The notes beneath the pieces are model-generated. The model made no database searches and was not told the DNA's origin. It saw nothing but the letters and a program-made list of their open reading frames with translations. This document shows positions 25,981-33,679 of a stretch of DNA of 64,000 bases, piece by piece. Source of the DNA: Clavibacter michiganensis subsp. tessellarius (GTDB taxonomy: Bacteria > Actinomycetota > Actinomycetes > Actinomycetales > Microbacteriaceae); contig NZ_CP040788.1 of NCBI RefSeq assembly GCF_021922985.1, positions 2,170,001 through 2,234,000 of the forward strand. Reading direction: 5' to 3'. Numbering within the stretch: position 1 is the first letter of the stretch; every line of letters starts with the position of its first letter. The translations under genes were made by a program, and so were the position numbers.

Positions 25981-27034
25981 GGGATGCCTCCTCCTCGGCG
26001 AAGTGCCGCGCGCCGGTGGCGGCCGCGTGCGGGTCGGGGGGACGCCGCGCGGCGGGTGCGGGTGCGGGTGCGGGCGCGGCTGCGGCTGCGGGCCCGGATC
26101 CGGTGCCGCCCGGATCCGGACGCCCGCCCAGCGAGACCGCGTAGAGCGACGACTGCGTCACCCCGTCGAGCCCGAGCACGGCGTCGAGCTCGTGGTCGAC
26201 GAAGCCGACCCAGCCGATCGACGGCAGCCCGAGCGCCGTCGCCACGAGCAGCGCGTTCTGCGCCACGTGCCCCGCCTCGAGCAGCGTGAGCCGGTACCCG
26301 CGCAGCCCGTACTTCGTGCGGGAGCGCTCGAAGCTGCCGGTGATCACGATCGTCACGGCCGCCTGCTCCGCGAGAGGCGCCATGGCCGTCGGCGCCGCAC
26401 GTCGGAAGCGGGCGAGCCGGCCGGCGCGGTCGAGGCCGGACACGTCGACGAGCGCCTCATCGAGCGGGTCGAGCTGGTGGATACCCGCCGCGACGCCCTC
26501 GGCCGCCCGCACCACGACGTGCAGGTCGAGCGGGTAGAGCCCGCCGGCCGAGGGCACGAAGCGGCCGGTGCCGCCTCCGCCCCGCGGGCCGTAGGCGAGC
26601 CGGAGCACGGTCGCGAGCTCCGGGAGCGCGAGGGGCGCCGCGAGCTCGTCCGGATCCGCCGACCGCCGGGCCGCCATCGTCGCCCCGAGCCCGTGCGGGA
26701 GCGGCAGCGCCGGCGGCAGGGCGAGCGCCGGGAGCAGGCGCGGGGCGCTCGTGGCGCCGCCCGGTCCCGCGTCCGCGACGCCCTGCGCCTCCTGTGCCAG
26801 CTGCTGCGCGTACCGCACGTCGGTCCAGCCCGGGTGGGTGATGCGGGTGATCTTGGACGCCTCGTGGAAGTCCTCGGCGAGGTCGCCCGCCGCGCGCTCG
26901 ACCGCGCCGCCGACGCTGAAGATCGGGCCGACGCTGCCGGCGGGCGCCGGGGCGGGTCGCGACTCCGCGCCCGTCCCGGCGGGGCCGTCCTCCGCCGTGC
27001 GCGCGGGCGCCGTGCCGATGTCGGTGATGCTCAT
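25973..27034 (-). CDS. SagB-type azoline dehydrogenase
   Basis: A 353-residue FMN-dependent nitroreductase-fold enzyme expected to oxidise azolines to azoles on the precursor peptide. Signatures: FHEASK near residue 56 (the YHEASK-type motif of SagB proteins), RFVPSAGGLYPLDLHVV at about 158-174, and KYGLRGYRLTLLEAGHVAQN at about 241-260. I start at ATG 27034, which has a textbook aggagg site. The frame is open far upstream, but that part is low-complexity. The C terminus has a PAPAPAPAA linker and a His/Asp tail. Confidence 0.9.
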   Translation of the reverse strand: MSITDIGTAPARTAEDGPAGTGAESRPAPAPAGSVGPIFSVGGAVERAAGDLAEDFHEASKITRITHPGWTDVRYAQQLAQEAQGVADAGPGGATSAPRLLPALALPPALPLPHGLGATMAARRSADPDELAAPLALPELATVLRLAYGPRGGGGTGRFVPSAGGLYPLDLHVVVRAAEGVAAGIHQLDPLDEALVDVSGLDRAGRLARFRRAAPTAMAPLAEQAAVTIVITGSFERSRTKYGLRGYRLTLLEAGHVAQNALLVATALGLPSIGWVGFVDHELDAVLGLDGVTQSSLYAVSLGGRPDPGGTGSGPAAAAAPAPAPAPAARRPPDPHAAATGARHFAEEEASHD

Positions 27035-27042
27035 GGGGTCCT

Positions 27043-27130
27043 CCTGGTGGTGCGGGCGCGACGGGCGATGCGGGCGCGGTGGTCGGTGCGGGCGGTGGTC
27101 GGTGCGGGCGCGCCGGGTCGCGCCGGCTCG
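27043..27130. repeat. Low-complexity G/C repeat between ycaO and sagB
   Basis: The 128-bp gap between the YcaO stop and the SagB start contains several imperfect copies of a ggtgcgggcg / ggtggtcggtgcgggc unit. It interrupts an otherwise tightly coupled operon and contains no ORF I can support. Confidence 0.5.
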
Positions 27131-27162
27131 CGATGACGGGGACGCGGGGCGGCGGGCCGCCC

Positions 27163-28434
27163 TCACGGGAACGGGTGCGGGATGCCGACGAGGTCGGCCG
27201 GCCCGTGGATCGCCGGCCCGTCCCGCCAGCGCCGGTACAGCCGCGGATGCCCGAGGAACCGGGCGTCGTGCCGCACGTCGAGCGCGACGAGGTCGGGGCT
27301 CAGCGCGCGCACCACGTGGAAGCCCGCGGCGCGCACCTCCGGCGAGGTGATCCCGGCCAGCAGCACCTCGATCCCCTCCCGGTGCAGCCCCTCCACGACC
27401 TCTCCCCAGCTCGACGGCCCGCCCACGGAGGCCACGCGCTCGTCCGACGCGTCGAGGGCGGCCGACAGCGGGCGGGCGGACGGCGGGCAGTGCAGCCGCA
27501 CGTGGTCCTCGAACTCGACCACCGCGGACGGCTCGACGGGCGGCCGGGGCAGCAGCCGCAGGCACCAGTTGTGGGTGTGCACCGCCTCGCGCACGGCGTT
27601 GAGCACGGCCCGGTCCAGGCGGAAGTCGGCCGCGCAGCCCACCGCGACGCCGATCCGGTCGCTCCGCAGGACGGCGAGCAGCACGGGCACGTCCGCCGCG
27701 GCGTCGAGCACGCGCAGCGAGAAGGCGGCGCCGAACCGCCCGCAGAGCTCCTCCAGCCGCGCGAGCTCCCTCCGGGTCGCCTCGGCGAGCCGCGGGCTGG
27801 CGCGCCAGTCGAAGGCCGGCGGCGTGGATCCGCGCAGCCACGCCCGCTGGAACGCGTCGCGCTCGATGAGCTCGAGGATCGCCCGCCCCGCGGCGAAGCC
27901 GAACGTGGGCCCGGCCGCGACGCCGGACGAGGTGGCCGGCTCCAGGTGCCGCTCGCGGTGCCCGTCGGACGCGTGCGGGTCGTCGAAGACCACCATCTGC
28001 GCGGGGACGTGCACCGGCCTCCCGCCGTGCAGCGAGCGCGCGGCGAGCCAGGTGAGGAGGTCGCCGCGCTCGGCGCGCTCGAACGGGAACGCCGGATCCT
28101 CGCGTTGCGCAGGATGGAAGCGCCGGAACGCGTCCGGCTCGACCTGGCGGGCGTCGGAGCCCAGCGGCGCGCGGAACGCCCCGCGGGCACCGGCCAGGGA
28201 GAGGCGCTCCACCGCCTCGCCCACGCACGACCTCCGGGCCGCGGCGCCGTCGCCGCCCGGCCCCATGCTGAACCCCTCGGTGGGGATGCCCGCGAGGAAG
28301 CCCGTGTCGGCCGTGCGGGCGGAGTGCAGGGCGTCGGGGATGGCGTCCGGCGTGAAGGCCATGGGGTGCGAGTACGCGACGAGCCCGGTGTACGGGCTCA
28401 CCACGTCGGCGCCCGCCGTCCTCAGGCGCGCCAC
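27163..28434 (-). CDS. YcaO-domain azoline-forming cyclodehydratase
   Basis: A 423-residue YcaO enzyme that would use ATP to convert Cys/Ser/Thr of the precursor into thiazolines and oxazolines. YcaO features are present: CVGEAVERLSLAG at about 70-82 (ATP/Mg-binding Glu region), AAGRAILELIERDAFQ and a conserved HTHNWCLRLL. The protein ends PHPFP, matching the C-terminal PxPxP motif of azoline-forming YcaO proteins. GTG 28434 overlaps the end of the preceding gene by 13 bases. It acts together with the E1-like partner encoded just upstream. Confidence 0.93.
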   Translation of the reverse strand: MARLRTAGADVVSPYTGLVAYSHPMAFTPDAIPDALHSARTADTGFLAGIPTEGFSMGPGGDGAAARRSCVGEAVERLSLAGARGAFRAPLGSDARQVEPDAFRRFHPAQREDPAFPFERAERGDLLTWLAARSLHGGRPVHVPAQMVVFDDPHASDGHRERHLEPATSSGVAAGPTFGFAAGRAILELIERDAFQRAWLRGSTPPAFDWRASPRLAEATRRELARLEELCGRFGAAFSLRVLDAAADVPVLLAVLRSDRIGVAVGCAADFRLDRAVLNAVREAVHTHNWCLRLLPRPPVEPSAVVEFEDHVRLHCPPSARPLSAALDASDERVASVGGPSSWGEVVEGLHREGIEVLLAGITSPEVRAAGFHVVRALSPDLVALDVRHDARFLGHPRLYRRWRDGPAIHGPADLVGIPHPFP

Positions 28435-29369
28435 GGCGACACCACCCCCGCGTAGGGACGCGGCCCGCACGTGCCGCAGCGCGCGACGCGGAAGACCGGA
28501 TGCGCCTCCGCCGACAGCACCTTCGGCTCGACCACGAGGACGGTGCTCGCGACCAGCCAGTCGCGCGCGAAGACCCAGCGGGCCGCGTAGCGCGCGGCGA
28601 AGCCCGCCGCGATGGCGTCGAGCCCGGGATCCCGGGCGATGGGCGCGACCGCGTCGGCCGCGGCCGCGTGGTCCGCGGCGAACGGCGTGGTCGAGGCCCA
28701 GCGCAGGGCGACGCACTCGAGGCACGGCCCCTCGTCCGGCACGACCACGGGGCCGACGAGCTGGAAGCGGCCGTCGAACGGGTGGATGGGGAGCCAGTCG
28801 CGACCGGCCGCGTGCATCCGGGCGCCCACCTCCCGGAGGACCCGCCGGCTGCCGGCCGCGATGACCAGGTCGGCGTCGGCCTCGTCCGTGAGCTCCGCCG
28901 AGGGCAGCGCCTCGGCCAGGGCGGCGAGCAGGGTCGGGATGGCGTCGCCGACCAGGGCGACCCGCGCGGGGGTGCGCGGATCCCGGGGGCGGCCGAGGCC
29001 CGTGCGGTCGCCGCCGTTGCGCCGCGCCTCGTCGAGCACGTGCGCGAGCTCGGCCTGGTCGGGGTCGTCGAGGCGGCCCACGGGATCGGGCGCGGCGTCG
29101 GCGGCGGGCCGCGTGGGCGCGCCCACGACGACGTCGCGCACGACGAGCTCGTCGACGAGGTCGGCCACGACCGGGGCGTGCATGCCGAACGCCTCGTCGA
29201 CGTCCGCGCGCGTGAAGGGTCGGGAGAGGAGCCGCGACACCGCGGAGACGGCGTCGCCGGAGGGCAGCTGCAGGGAGACCAGCTCGCGACCGCCGAGGAG
29301 GTGGAGGGTGTCCTCCACCTCCCCGACGGCGTAGCGGGGACTCACCGAGTAGGTCGTCGACGGGTCCAT
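28422..29369 (-). CDS. E1-ubiquitin-activating-like cyclodehydratase partner (SagC/ocin-ThiF type)
   Basis: 315 residues. The first 90 look like a winged-helix leader-peptide recognition element (TLHLLGGRELVSLQ, FTRADVDEAFGMHAP). The rest is an E1/ThiF-like domain. A structural zinc site is expected from PCLECVALRW (about 218-227) and RCGTCGP near the C terminus, four Cys in all. This matches the TOMM bacteriocin cyclodehydratase domain. Its ATG lies 10 bases after the precursor gene and it overlaps the YcaO gene. Confidence 0.88.
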   Translation of the reverse strand: MDPSTTYSVSPRYAVGEVEDTLHLLGGRELVSLQLPSGDAVSAVSRLLSRPFTRADVDEAFGMHAPVVADLVDELVVRDVVVGAPTRPAADAAPDPVGRLDDPDQAELAHVLDEARRNGGDRTGLGRPRDPRTPARVALVGDAIPTLLAALAEALPSAELTDEADADLVIAAGSRRVLREVGARMHAAGRDWLPIHPFDGRFQLVGPVVVPDEGPCLECVALRWASTTPFAADHAAAADAVAPIARDPGLDAIAAGFAARYAARWVFARDWLVASTVLVVEPKVLSAEAHPVFRVARCGTCGPRPYAGVVSPWRA

Positions 29370-29379
29370 GGCGGATGCG

Positions 29380-29604
29380 TCAGCGAGGCTGCTGCTTGCT
29401 GCTGCACGAGCAGCACGTGCTGCAGCAGAGGGTGACGTCGGCCATCACGACCTCCGCCTCCCGCCCGCGGTGCGTGATGGTGAAGCCGAACGCCTCGGCG
29501 AGCAGCGCGTCGGCGCGCGCGGCGTCGACCTCCTCGACGCGCGTGGGCTCCTCCGCGAGCGCCGACGCTCCCGTGCGGGCCGGTCCTTCCATGAGCAGGG
29601 TCAT
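29380..29604 (-). CDS. Precursor peptide of a linear azol(in)e-containing peptide (TOMM)
   Basis: 74 residues with a strong gagaggaaa ribosome site. The leader (about residues 1-57) is acidic and Ala/Glu-rich, with VDAARADALLAEAFGF. The core is CCSTCCSCSSKQQPR (residues 60-74), containing five Cys, four Ser and one Thr that can be cyclised, with a basic tail. The CC-x2-CC-S-C arrangement recalls the streptolysin S core, not the plantazolicin core. It is the first gene of the operon, directly before the cyclodehydratase pair. The leader/core boundary is inferred; cleavage after Ala55 or near Val57 is plausible. Confidence 0.88.
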   Translation of the reverse strand: MTLLMEGPARTGASALAEEPTRVEEVDAARADALLAEAFGFTITHRGREAEVVMADVTLCCSTCCSCSSKQQPR

Positions 29605-29694
29605 GCCGTTTCCTCTCTCCGTGCTGGTGTGGGTGGGTGGGACGACGCCTTTCTAGCACGATCCTCCGTGCCCTGGTCGGAAACGCATTGCCTG

Positions 29695-29723
29695 TTGACA
29701 AGCCCGTCGCCGGGCAGCAGGAT
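29695..29723 (+). promoter_or_regulatory. Possible -35/-10 pair upstream of the YqaJ-like gene
   Basis: A perfect TTGACA at 29695-29700 is followed 17 bases later by CAGGAT, a poor -10. It lies in the divergent region between the TOMM precursor and the exonuclease gene. The leaderless TACCCT box at 29763 is a competing signal for the same gene. Confidence 0.3.
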
Positions 29724-29775
29724 CCGCCCGCGCGAGGTCCCCGGGGCGACGGATCCGCGGCGTACCCTGGAGCCC

Positions 29776-30450
29776 GTGACGGACGAGATGCTGGCCTTCC
29801 CGTGGGAGGACGACCTGGCACCCGCCACACCCGCGCCGCCTCCTCCCCCGCCGCACCTCACGCGCATCGTCGCCCACTCGTCGGACCGGGTCGCGTGGCT
29901 CCGCGCGCGCAGCTTCGGCATCACCGCGACCGACGTGGCCCGCCTCGCGACCGACGCCTCGCTGCAGGCGGTCGCGCTCGAGAAGCTCTACGGATCCGGC
30001 TTCGGCGGCAACCGCTACACCGACCACGGGCGCGAGCGCGAGCCCGAGATCGCCCGCTGGGTCGAGGCGGAGCACGGCATCGTCCCGAGCGCCCACCTCT
30101 TCCACGCGGAGGGGCAGCGCCGGCACCTGGCGACCCCCGACGGCGTGGGCCTGCGGGCCGACGGCCGGCTCGAGCTCGCCGAGATCAAGACCACCGCGAA
30201 GCCGTGGCGGAGCATCCCGCGCAACTACCTGCGGCAGATCTGGTGGCAGCAGTACGTGCTCGGCGCCGAGCGCTCGCTCATCGTCTGGGAGCAGCACGTG
30301 GACTTCGTGCCCGTGCACGACATCCCGAAGTGGAAGTGGATCGACCGGGACGAGGCCGAGATCGCCGCGCTCGTGGCGCGCGCGAACGACCTCATCGCGC
30401 TCATCGTGCGCATGGCGAACGCGCCGGCGGGAGCCCGCGGCCTGGCCTGA
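29776..30450 (+). CDS. YqaJ-family (viral recombinase-type) exonuclease
   Basis: A 224-residue PD-(D/E)XK nuclease-fold protein. Visible motifs are FGITATDVARLA, TDHGREREPEIARWVE (Glu-rich metal-site region), GVGLRADGRLELAEIKTT (the D...ExK core) and WWQQYVLG, as in YqaJ/lambda-Exo-like proteins. It would degrade double-stranded DNA ends 5'-3'. No annealing protein or phage gene is adjacent, so it stands alone. TACCCT at 29763-29768 lies seven bases before GTG, indicating a leaderless transcript. Confidence 0.82.
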   Translation: MTDEMLAFPWEDDLAPATPAPPPPPPHLTRIVAHSSDRVAWLRARSFGITATDVARLATDASLQAVALEKLYGSGFGGNRYTDHGREREPEIARWVEAEHGIVPSAHLFHAEGQRRHLATPDGVGLRADGRLELAEIKTTAKPWRSIPRNYLRQIWWQQYVLGAERSLIVWEQHVDFVPVHDIPKWKWIDRDEAEIAALVARANDLIALIVRMANAPAGARGLA

Positions 30451-30605
30451 CCCGCCCCGGACGGGCCGTCGACCGATCCCGCCCGCGCATTCTTCTCGCC
30501 CGGGGAACACCGCGGAAACACGCCTGACTCATCGGGCGTCTTCACTGGTGATGCGGGGGCGCGGTGGGATCCACCGCACCGTCACGTACGAGGAGGGGTC
30601 GCACG

Positions 30606-31658
30606 ATGAGCCAGGTCGTCCAGTCGAGAGCCGGCGTCGCCGCCCGGGCCCAGGAGGACCGCGCGGCCGCGTCCCTCGCCCTCGCCCCGCACGGCGCCAC
30701 GATGCGCGCCGCCGTCGTCGCCGAGACGGGCGGGCCGGACGTGCTCCGCATGGCCGACGTGCCGATCCCGCACCGGCTCGACTCGGAGGTGCTCGTGAAG
30801 GTCGTCGCCGCGGGCGTGAACCCCGTGGACCTGCGGCTGCGCGCCGGCGAGCCGGGCGGTCCGACGCTCGGCGCCCTGCCGGCGGTGCTCGGGCGCGACT
30901 TCAGCGGCGTCGTCGTCGAGTCGCCCTACGAGGACCACGCGCTGCACCCGGGCGACGAGGTGTTCGGCCTGGCCATGGCGCCGCGGATGCCCGGCAGCTA
31001 CGCCCCCTACGTCGCCGTCCCCAGCGTCAGCCTCGCCCGGAAGCCCGCGCGCCTGTCCCACGTGGAGGCGGCGGCGACGCCCGTCAGCGCGCTCACCGCG
31101 TGGGGCATGGTCGTCGACATCGGCAAGGCCCACGAGGGCCAGGTCGTGCTGGTGCACGCGGGGGCCGGCGGCGTCGGCCACTTCGCGGTGCAGTTCGCGC
31201 GGCACTTCGGCGCCCGCGTGATCGCGACCGGCTCGCCCCGCAACGTCGACTGGCTGGCGGAGCTCGGCGCCGACGAGGTCATCGACCGCACGCAGGTGCG
31301 CTTCGAGGACGTGCTCGCCGACGTCGACGTGGTGATCGACCTGGTCGGCAACTGCACAGACGACACCGGCTCGCGCTCGCTCCCGGTGCTGCGCCGCGGC
31401 GGCCTGATCGTCAGCGCCCCGATGCAGGGCTGGCCGACGCTCGTGCAGGACGCCGCCGCCGTGGGCGTCCGCGCCACGCACTACGAGGTCGCTCCCGACG
31501 GGCAGACGCTCGCGGTCATCGCGCGGCTGCTCGAGTCGGGCGACATCAAGGTCTATGTGGACGAGGTCTTCGACCTGGCGGACGCGGCCGAGGCGCACCG
31601 CCACGTCGAGAGCGGGCACGCGCGCGGCAAGGTCGTGCTGAACGTGTCGCGCGGCTGA
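30606..31658 (+). CDS. NADP-dependent quinone oxidoreductase-like MDR enzyme
   Basis: A 350-residue zinc-independent medium-chain dehydrogenase/reductase. The N-terminal GroES-like domain has AAGVNPVDLRLRAGE and PAVLGRDFSGVV. The Rossmann domain has HAGAGGVGHFAVQFARHFGA (about 178-197). Catalytic zinc ligands are lacking, as in quinone oxidoreductases. ATG 30606 has a gaggagggg ribosome site. The substrate is unknown. A 30-residue N-terminal extension precedes the usual start of the fold. Confidence 0.85.
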   Translation: MSQVVQSRAGVAARAQEDRAAASLALAPHGATMRAAVVAETGGPDVLRMADVPIPHRLDSEVLVKVVAAGVNPVDLRLRAGEPGGPTLGALPAVLGRDFSGVVVESPYEDHALHPGDEVFGLAMAPRMPGSYAPYVAVPSVSLARKPARLSHVEAAATPVSALTAWGMVVDIGKAHEGQVVLVHAGAGGVGHFAVQFARHFGARVIATGSPRNVDWLAELGADEVIDRTQVRFEDVLADVDVVIDLVGNCTDDTGSRSLPVLRRGGLIVSAPMQGWPTLVQDAAAVGVRATHYEVAPDGQTLAVIARLLESGDIKVYVDEVFDLADAAEAHRHVESGHARGKVVLNVSRG

Positions 31659-31682
31659 TCTGGCGGCTGATCCCCGGGCGGG

Positions 31683-32267
31683 TCAGGAGACCGGATCCAC
31701 CAGCGGCCGCTCCATCACGTGGTCGGTCTCGACGGAGTCCGCGAGCCGGAACGACCGCGTGCCGACGATGCGGAAGCCCCGGCTCCCGTAGAAGCGGATC
31801 GCGCGGGCGTTGTGCTCGTTGACCCCGAGCCAGATCCCGGCGTCGGCGTCCCGGCCGCGCTCCCCCGCGAGCTCCCGCGCGACCCGCAGCGTCTCGGCCA
31901 GGAGCGGGCGCGCGACGCCGGCCCCGTGGGATCCGCGCTCGACGTAGACCTTGCTCAGCTCGACCTCGGGACGCAGCCGCAGCGCGCCCGCGACGTCGGG
32001 ATCCGCGGGCGGCGCCGCCACGACCATCGTGTAGCCGACCGCCCGGCCGTCGACCTCCGCGAGCAGCACGCGGTGCGACGGGCTGGCCAGGTGCGCGGCG
32101 AAGCGCGCGGGAGAGAGGACCGTGCGGATGTGCTCCGCGATCGCCTCCGCCGTCGTGCTCGGCGGGCAGGCGAGGGCGAACGTGCGGGCGGCGAGGGCGG
32201 CCACCGCGTCGGCGTCCGCGGGGGTCGCGACGCGGAGGGACGGGACGACGGGATCCGGGATGCTCAC
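31683..32267 (-). CDS. GNAT-family N-acetyltransferase
   Basis: 194 residues with the GNAT fold: LRVATPADADAVAALA at the N terminus, VELSKVYVERGSHGAGVARPLL (acetyl-CoA loop), and NARAIRFYGSRGFRIVGTRSF near the C terminus. The substrate is unknown. GTG start with TAGGCT at 32274-32279 six bases upstream, indicating a leaderless transcript. It lies downstream of, and separate from, the ribosomal protein operon, whose terminator is at 32342-32369. Confidence 0.8.
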   Translation of the reverse strand: MSIPDPVVPSLRVATPADADAVAALAARTFALACPPSTTAEAIAEHIRTVLSPARFAAHLASPSHRVLLAEVDGRAVGYTMVVAAPPADPDVAGALRLRPEVELSKVYVERGSHGAGVARPLLAETLRVARELAGERGRDADAGIWLGVNEHNARAIRFYGSRGFRIVGTRSFRLADSVETDHVMERPLVDPVS

Positions 32268-32341
32268 CCCCCGAGCCTAGGCAGCGCGGAGCACCGTGGA
32301 CGACGCACGGGCCCGGGGACGACGGGAGCCCCCAGGACGAC

Positions 32342-32369
32342 GGAAGGGCCCGCCGAGGCGGGCCCTTCC
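32342..32369. terminator. 13-bp perfect hairpin ending the rplK-rplA operon
   Basis: GGAAGGGCCCGCC and GGCGGGCCCTTCC are separated by two bases, 39 bases past the rplA stop on the minus strand. Confidence 0.85.
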
Positions 32370-32407
32370 TGTGCTGCGGGTCGTGCGTGCGCTCGCGCGC
32401 GGCGGTG

Positions 32408-33094
32408 CTAGATGGAGTTGACGTCCACCGGGATGCCGGGGCCGAAGGTCGTGGAGACCGTGGCCTTCTGCACGTAGCGGCCCTTCGAGGAGGACGGCTT
32501 GAGGCGGACGATCTCCTCGAGCGCGGCGCCGACGTTCTCCGAGAGCTGCTCGGGCGAGAAGCTCGCCTTGCCGACCACGAAGTGGACGTTCGCGTGCTTG
32601 TCGACGCGGAACTCGATCTTGCCGCCCTTGATGTCGGACACCGCGCGCGCGACGTCCGGGGTGACCGTGCCGGTCTTCGGGTTGGGCATGAGGCCACGCG
32701 GGCCGAGCACCTTGCCGAGACGACCGACCTTGCCCATGAGCTCGGGCGTCGAGACGGCGGAGTCGAACGACGTGTAGCCGCCCGCCACCTTCTCGATGAG
32801 CTCGTCGCCGCCGACCTCGTCGGCGCCGGCGGCGATGGCCGCCTCGGCCGCGGGGCCCGTCGCGAAGACGATGACGCGGGCGGTCTTGCCGGTACCGTGG
32901 GGAAGGATGACGGTGCCGCGGACCATCTGGTCTGCCTTGCGGGGGTCGACGCCGAGCTTGAGCGCGACCTCGACGGTGCTGTCGAACTTGCTGGAACCGG
33001 TCTCGCGCGCGAGCTCGACGGCCTCCGAGGCGGTGTACGCCTTCGTCGGGTCGATCTTCTCGGCTGCGGCCCGGTAGGCCTTTGACTTCGCCAT
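32408..33094 (-). CDS. rplA: 50S ribosomal protein L1
   Basis: 228 residues, standard L1 length, starting [15 protein letters not shown]. Characteristic stretches include [36 protein letters not shown], and [11 protein letters not shown] near the end. It is a structural protein of the ribosome stalk base, and in many bacteria a translational repressor of its own operon. It follows rplK after 100 bases. rplJ/rplL do not follow here. Confidence 0.98.
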   Translation of the reverse strand: MAKSKAYRAAAEKIDPTKAYTASEAVELARETGSSKFDSTVEVALKLGVDPRKADQMVRGTVILPHGTGKTARVIVFATGPAAEAAIAAGADEVGGDELIEKVAGGYTSFDSAVSTPELMGKVGRLGKVLGPRGLMPNPKTGTVTPDVARAVSDIKGGKIEFRVDKHANVHFVVGKASFSPEQLSENVGAALEEIVRLKPSSSKGRYVQKATVSTTFGPGIPVDVNSI

Positions 33095-33194
33095 TCGTGT
33101 CTCCTGTTTCGAGAGTGCGGTTGATGTGAGCCTGGCCGGCTCTCCCGCGTGATGCTGGAGCGGATCCCGGACGGGACCCGCGGGGTGGTGGAGG

Positions 33195-33626
33195 CTAGGC
33201 CTCGACCGTGATGCCCATGGAGCGGGCGGTGCCGGCGATGATCTTCGCCGCGGCGTCGATGTCGTTGGCGTTGAGGTCGGCCTGCTTCTGCTCGGCGATC
33301 TCGCGGACCTGGTCCATCGTGAGCTTCGCGACCTTGACCGTGTGCGGCGTGCCCGAGCCCTTGGCGACTCCGGCGGCCTTCTTGATGAGCTCCGCGGCCG
33401 GGGGCGTCTTGAGGATGAACGTGAACGTCCGGTCCTCGTAGACGGTGATCTCGACGGGGATGACGTTCCCGCGCTGAGCCTCGGTCTGGGCGTTGTACGC
33501 CTTGCAGAACTCCATGATGTTGACGCCGTGCTGTCCCAGCGCCGGCCCGATGGGCGGTGCGGGGTTGGCGGCGCCGGCCTTGATCTGCAGCTTGATCAGA
33601 CCCGTGACCTTCTTCTTCGGTGCCAT
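33195..33626 (-). CDS. rplK: 50S ribosomal protein L11
   Basis: 143 residues, starting [18 protein letters not shown], with [19 protein letters not shown] and a C-terminal rRNA-binding domain ending MGITVEA. It binds the GTPase-associated centre of 23S rRNA. A ribosome site (gagaaggaagaga) precedes the ATG. nusG is 53 bases upstream, as in the conserved secE-nusG-rplK-rplA block. Confidence 0.98.
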   Translation of the reverse strand: MAPKKKVTGLIKLQIKAGAANPAPPIGPALGQHGVNIMEFCKAYNAQTEAQRGNVIPVEITVYEDRTFTFILKTPPAAELIKKAAGVAKGSGTPHTVKVAKLTMDQVREIAEQKQADLNANDIDAAAKIIAGTARSMGITVEA

Positions 33627-33679
33627 TTCTCTTCCTTCTCCTTGATTGCTAGATCGAGCGGGCCGCGCGGCCCGACCGC

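Noticed and set aside
29380..29604. Classifying the TOMM precursor as a thiopeptide or as plantazolicin
   Set aside because: The locus has no split LanB dehydratase or pyridine-forming enzyme, and the core lacks the plantazolicin RCTCTTIISSSSTF pattern. A linear azol(in)e peptide with an SLS-like core fits better.
29776..30450. Prophage remnant called from the YqaJ-like gene
   Set aside because: No integrase, structural, lysis or annealing genes and no attachment-site repeats are seen around it.
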